DNA of 45,737 nucleotides from positions 1-45,737 of the forward strand of contig JBDOIU010000011.1 of NCBI GenBank assembly GCA_047404195.1, read 5' to 3'. Below the pieces are notes generated by a model. It saw only the letters and a list, made by a program, of their open reading frames with translations. It was not told the origin of the DNA and did not search any database. The position numbers and the translations under genes were made by a program. Position 1 is the stretch's first letter. Each line of letters begins with the position of its first letter. Source of the DNA: JAJRRL01 sp047404195 (GTDB lineage: Bacteria; Pseudomonadota; Gammaproteobacteria; JAJRRL01). Of this stretch, positions 43,687-45,737 are shown piece by piece.

Positions 43687-44568
43687 ATGAGTTCAAAAAA
43701 ATTCCATTCTGTTGCGCTCATCAGCCGCAACGGCATTCCTGGCGCTGAAGAAACGCTCAGAAATTTACACGCCCACTTTTCAGCGAACAAGATAAACCAT
43801 GTCTTTGCACAATCAATAGACAATATGCTGCCCCCTGGCTGCGATATTGTGAGTGATGAAAAACTGCACGAGAAGGCTGATCTACTCATTGTCGTTGGTG
43901 GCGATGGCAGCCTCCTAAATGCCGCGCATATTGCCCTTCAAGGGAGCATGCCTGTATTGGGCATCAATCGTGGCAGACTCGGATTTTTAACAGATATTCA
44001 CCCAGATAATTTAAATCAGCTCGATGCCATCTTAGAAGGCGATTATATATCGGAGCAACGCTTCTTTTTGAGTGCGACTTCTAGCTGTAACGATACCCCT
44101 CTACTTGGCCTGAATGAAATTGTCTTGCTGCCCAGCGGTATTGCGCAAATGATTGTATTTGATGTTTATGTCAACGATCAGCTACTTTACGCTCAACGTG
44201 CAGATGGGCTAATCCTTGCAACACCGACTGGCTCTACAGCGTATGCCTTATCTGGCGGTGGTCCAATCCTGCAACCCGAGCTGAATGCCATTGCTGTTGT
44301 GCCCATGTTTCCGCATACGTTGAGCAGCCGACCCATTGTCTTGGATGGCAACAGCGAAATCAGAATCGACATATCACCGACCAATGCAAAACCACCCTGT
44401 CTCAGCAACGATGGTCGGGAACAAATTCGCCTAGATGTCGGCAGTTCAGTCACCATCAAACAGCACACACAAAAGTTGACACTGATACATCCCCTCAGTT
44501 ACAACTACTACAATACACTACAAGAAAAGTTACACTGGGAAAAACATGCTGAGCGTGAGCACCACTAA
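43687..44568 (+). CDS. nadK: NAD kinase
   Basis: Phosphorylates NAD to NADP, using ATP. ATG 43687 (MSSKKFHSVALISRNG) gives 293 residues, the usual length; the frame continues upstream into grpE without support. The family motifs are LLIVVGGDGSLLNAA (GGDG 71-74, catalytic Asp), GINRGRLGFLTDI, and ILATPTGSTAYALSGGGPI with the NAD-binding loop. The nadK-recN order next to grpE is common in gammaproteobacteria. It is 21 bp before recN. Confidence 0.97.
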   Translation: MSSKKFHSVALISRNGIPGAEETLRNLHAHFSANKINHVFAQSIDNMLPPGCDIVSDEKLHEKADLLIVVGGDGSLLNAAHIALQGSMPVLGINRGRLGFLTDIHPDNLNQLDAILEGDYISEQRFFLSATSSCNDTPLLGLNEIVLLPSGIAQMIVFDVYVNDQLLYAQRADGLILATPTGSTAYALSGGGPILQPELNAIAVVPMFPHTLSSRPIVLDGNSEIRIDISPTNAKPPCLSNDGREQIRLDVGSSVTIKQHTQKLTLIHPLSYNYYNTLQEKLHWEKHAEREHH

Positions 44569-44589
44569 ACCGATTAGGAGTAGCACCGT

Positions 44590-45737
44590 ATGCTGACACA
44601 AATAACGATTAAGCAGCACATGCTTCTACATGATGTGTCACTCACCTTACAGCCAGGTATGCTGGCGATCACAGGTGAATCAGGCGCAGGCAAGTCAATG
44701 TTGCTAAACGGACTTGCTTTGGCACTCGGTGCACGCAGCCAACAGTCCTCTCAGCCCCATTCAACTGGCAGCGACATCACTGTCTCCTTTGATATTTCTC
44801 AAAACACAGCGGCGACAGACTGGCTGAATGAATTTGGTTATGCCGATGAGGGGCAGTGCTTATTGCGCAGACGTATCAGCGCTCAAGGGCAGTCGCAACT
44901 CACACTCAATGCCATTCCGATCACACTGACGCAATGCAGGCAGTTTTCAAGTCATTGCCTATATCTGCATAGCCAACACCAACATCAATCACTGCTCAAA
45001 AGTCAATGGCAGAGTAACTGCCTGGATAGCTTTGCTCAATGCCTGCATGAACGTGATCAGCTGAATCAAACAGTGAGTGAATGGCAAACACTAGACAGCC
45101 AAGAAGTGGATATCGCGCGTGAACGAGAAAACCAATCACAAGAGATGGCTTTTCTGCAATATCAAATTGAAGAGCTAGAAATATTGAGCCTGAGGCAAGG
45201 TGAATGGGAATCACTTCATCAACAGCATCAAACACACCATGAAGCAAAAACGATGCTAGGACACCTGCAAACAACGCTATCATTGGTCAGCGATGACGAA
45301 CAGCCTGCCATTCAATCACTACTGCAATCAGCCATTCATGAATTAAGGCATATTCATCAAAGTGATGATGATACCACTTCTGTTCTCAGCATGCTGACTG
45401 ATGCCATGATCCAAATCACAGAAGCCAATGACCATTTGCGATCCTTGATTAACCGAATTGACATCGAAGATGCGCAGCTGCGTTCAATTGAACAACGCTT
45501 ATCTGATATTGACACGATTGCGCGTAAACATCACTGTGCTGCCGAAGATTTGTTTGAGAAACAACAGGCACTCCAAAGTCGGTACGAAGATTTAAGCAAC
45601 TTAGAAGCAAGGTATGACTCCATCCGTGAAAAGAAAAACATACTGCATGATATCTACCATAAAAAAGCAGCTCGCTTACGTAAAAAACGACAAAGTGGTG
45701 CCAAAAAACTCGCCGCTAAAGTCACAGCCCATTTGGC
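44590..45737 (+). CDS. recN: DNA repair protein RecN, 5' part (runs off right edge)
   Basis: An SMC-like ATPase for repair of double-strand breaks. ATG 44590 (MLTQITIKQHMLLHDVSLTL) with TAGGAG upstream; 382 codons are in the window of a family size of about 550. The Walker A motif is LAITGESGAGKSMLLNGLA (family: ITGETGAGKS), followed by the coiled coil (from about residue 150) that contains LQYQIEELE and the long helices to the window edge. The C-terminal ATPase half (signature and Walker B) lies outside. Confidence 0.95.
   Translation, partial: MLTQITIKQHMLLHDVSLTLQPGMLAITGESGAGKSMLLNGLALALGARSQQSSQPHSTGSDITVSFDISQNTAATDWLNEFGYADEGQCLLRRRISAQGQSQLTLNAIPITLTQCRQFSSHCLYLHSQHQHQSLLKSQWQSNCLDSFAQCLHERDQLNQTVSEWQTLDSQEVDIARERENQSQEMAFLQYQIEELEILSLRQGEWESLHQQHQTHHEAKTMLGHLQTTLSLVSDDEQPAIQSLLQSAIHELRHIHQSDDDTTSVLSMLTDAMIQITEANDHLRSLINRIDIEDAQLRSIEQRLSDIDTIARKHHCAAEDLFEKQQALQSRYEDLSNLEARYDSIREKKNILHDIYHKKAARLRKKRQSGAKKLAAKVTAHL

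Overview
The window looks like a chromosome segment of a host-associated gammaproteobacterium with an intracellular, Legionellales/Coxiella-like way of life. Housekeeping genes of gammaproteobacterial type (tkt-gap-pgk-pyk, ileS-lspA, recN/nadK/grpE-dnaK-dnaJ-greA) alternate with long blocks of genes for eukaryote-like proteins: ankyrin repeats, a U-box, eukaryotic-type kinase folds, leucine-rich repeats, dynamin/AIG1-like GTPases, a YopT-like cysteine protease and repeat-rich coiled coils. Such genes are typical of type IV secretion effectors. The exact taxon cannot be fixed by reading alone.

Layout: (1) 1-1699, minus strand, the 5' part of a coiled-coil protein gene running off the left edge. 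(2) 1928-7610, plus strand, a tight glycolytic operon tkt-gap-pgk-pyk. (3) 7596-20213, an accessory block: a C58-like protease/ankyrin protein, a very small kinase-like protein, an unknown protein, a stripped VirB9-VirB10-VirB11 cassette, a small outer-membrane barrel, a HAD-fold protein, and a tandem family of BspA-type LRR proteins (one relic and two intact copies). (4) 20488-23762, minus strand, ileS-lspA; IleRS has an altered HIGH motif. (5) 24091-28366, two related GTPase-like proteins followed by a fused MsrB-MsrA. (6) 28367-30281, a gene-free stretch and a solitary reverse transcriptase. (7) 30341-35002, one 1553-residue protein with coiled coil, U-box, ankyrin repeats, a second kinase-like fold and a C-terminal TKL-type protein kinase, followed by a dead IS3-type orfA. 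(8) 35510-37993, a membrane-hairpin protein and a second barrel. (9) 38466-43550, minus strand, grpE-dnaK-dnaJ-greA plus a chagasin-like protease inhibitor. (10) 43687-45737, nadK and the 5' part of recN.

How it may fit together (inference): the housekeeping segments are the conserved backbone and blocks 3 and 5-8 are insertions of host-interaction genes. The VirB9/10/11 remnant is structurally recognisable but lacks the other VirB genes here, so it is either a minimal secretion or conjugation leftover or part of a split locus. The effector-like genes carry activities aimed at eukaryotic ubiquitin, phosphorylation, GTPase and membrane biology. No tRNA, rRNA or CRISPR array was recognised. All calls rest on reading motifs by eye; no database search was run.
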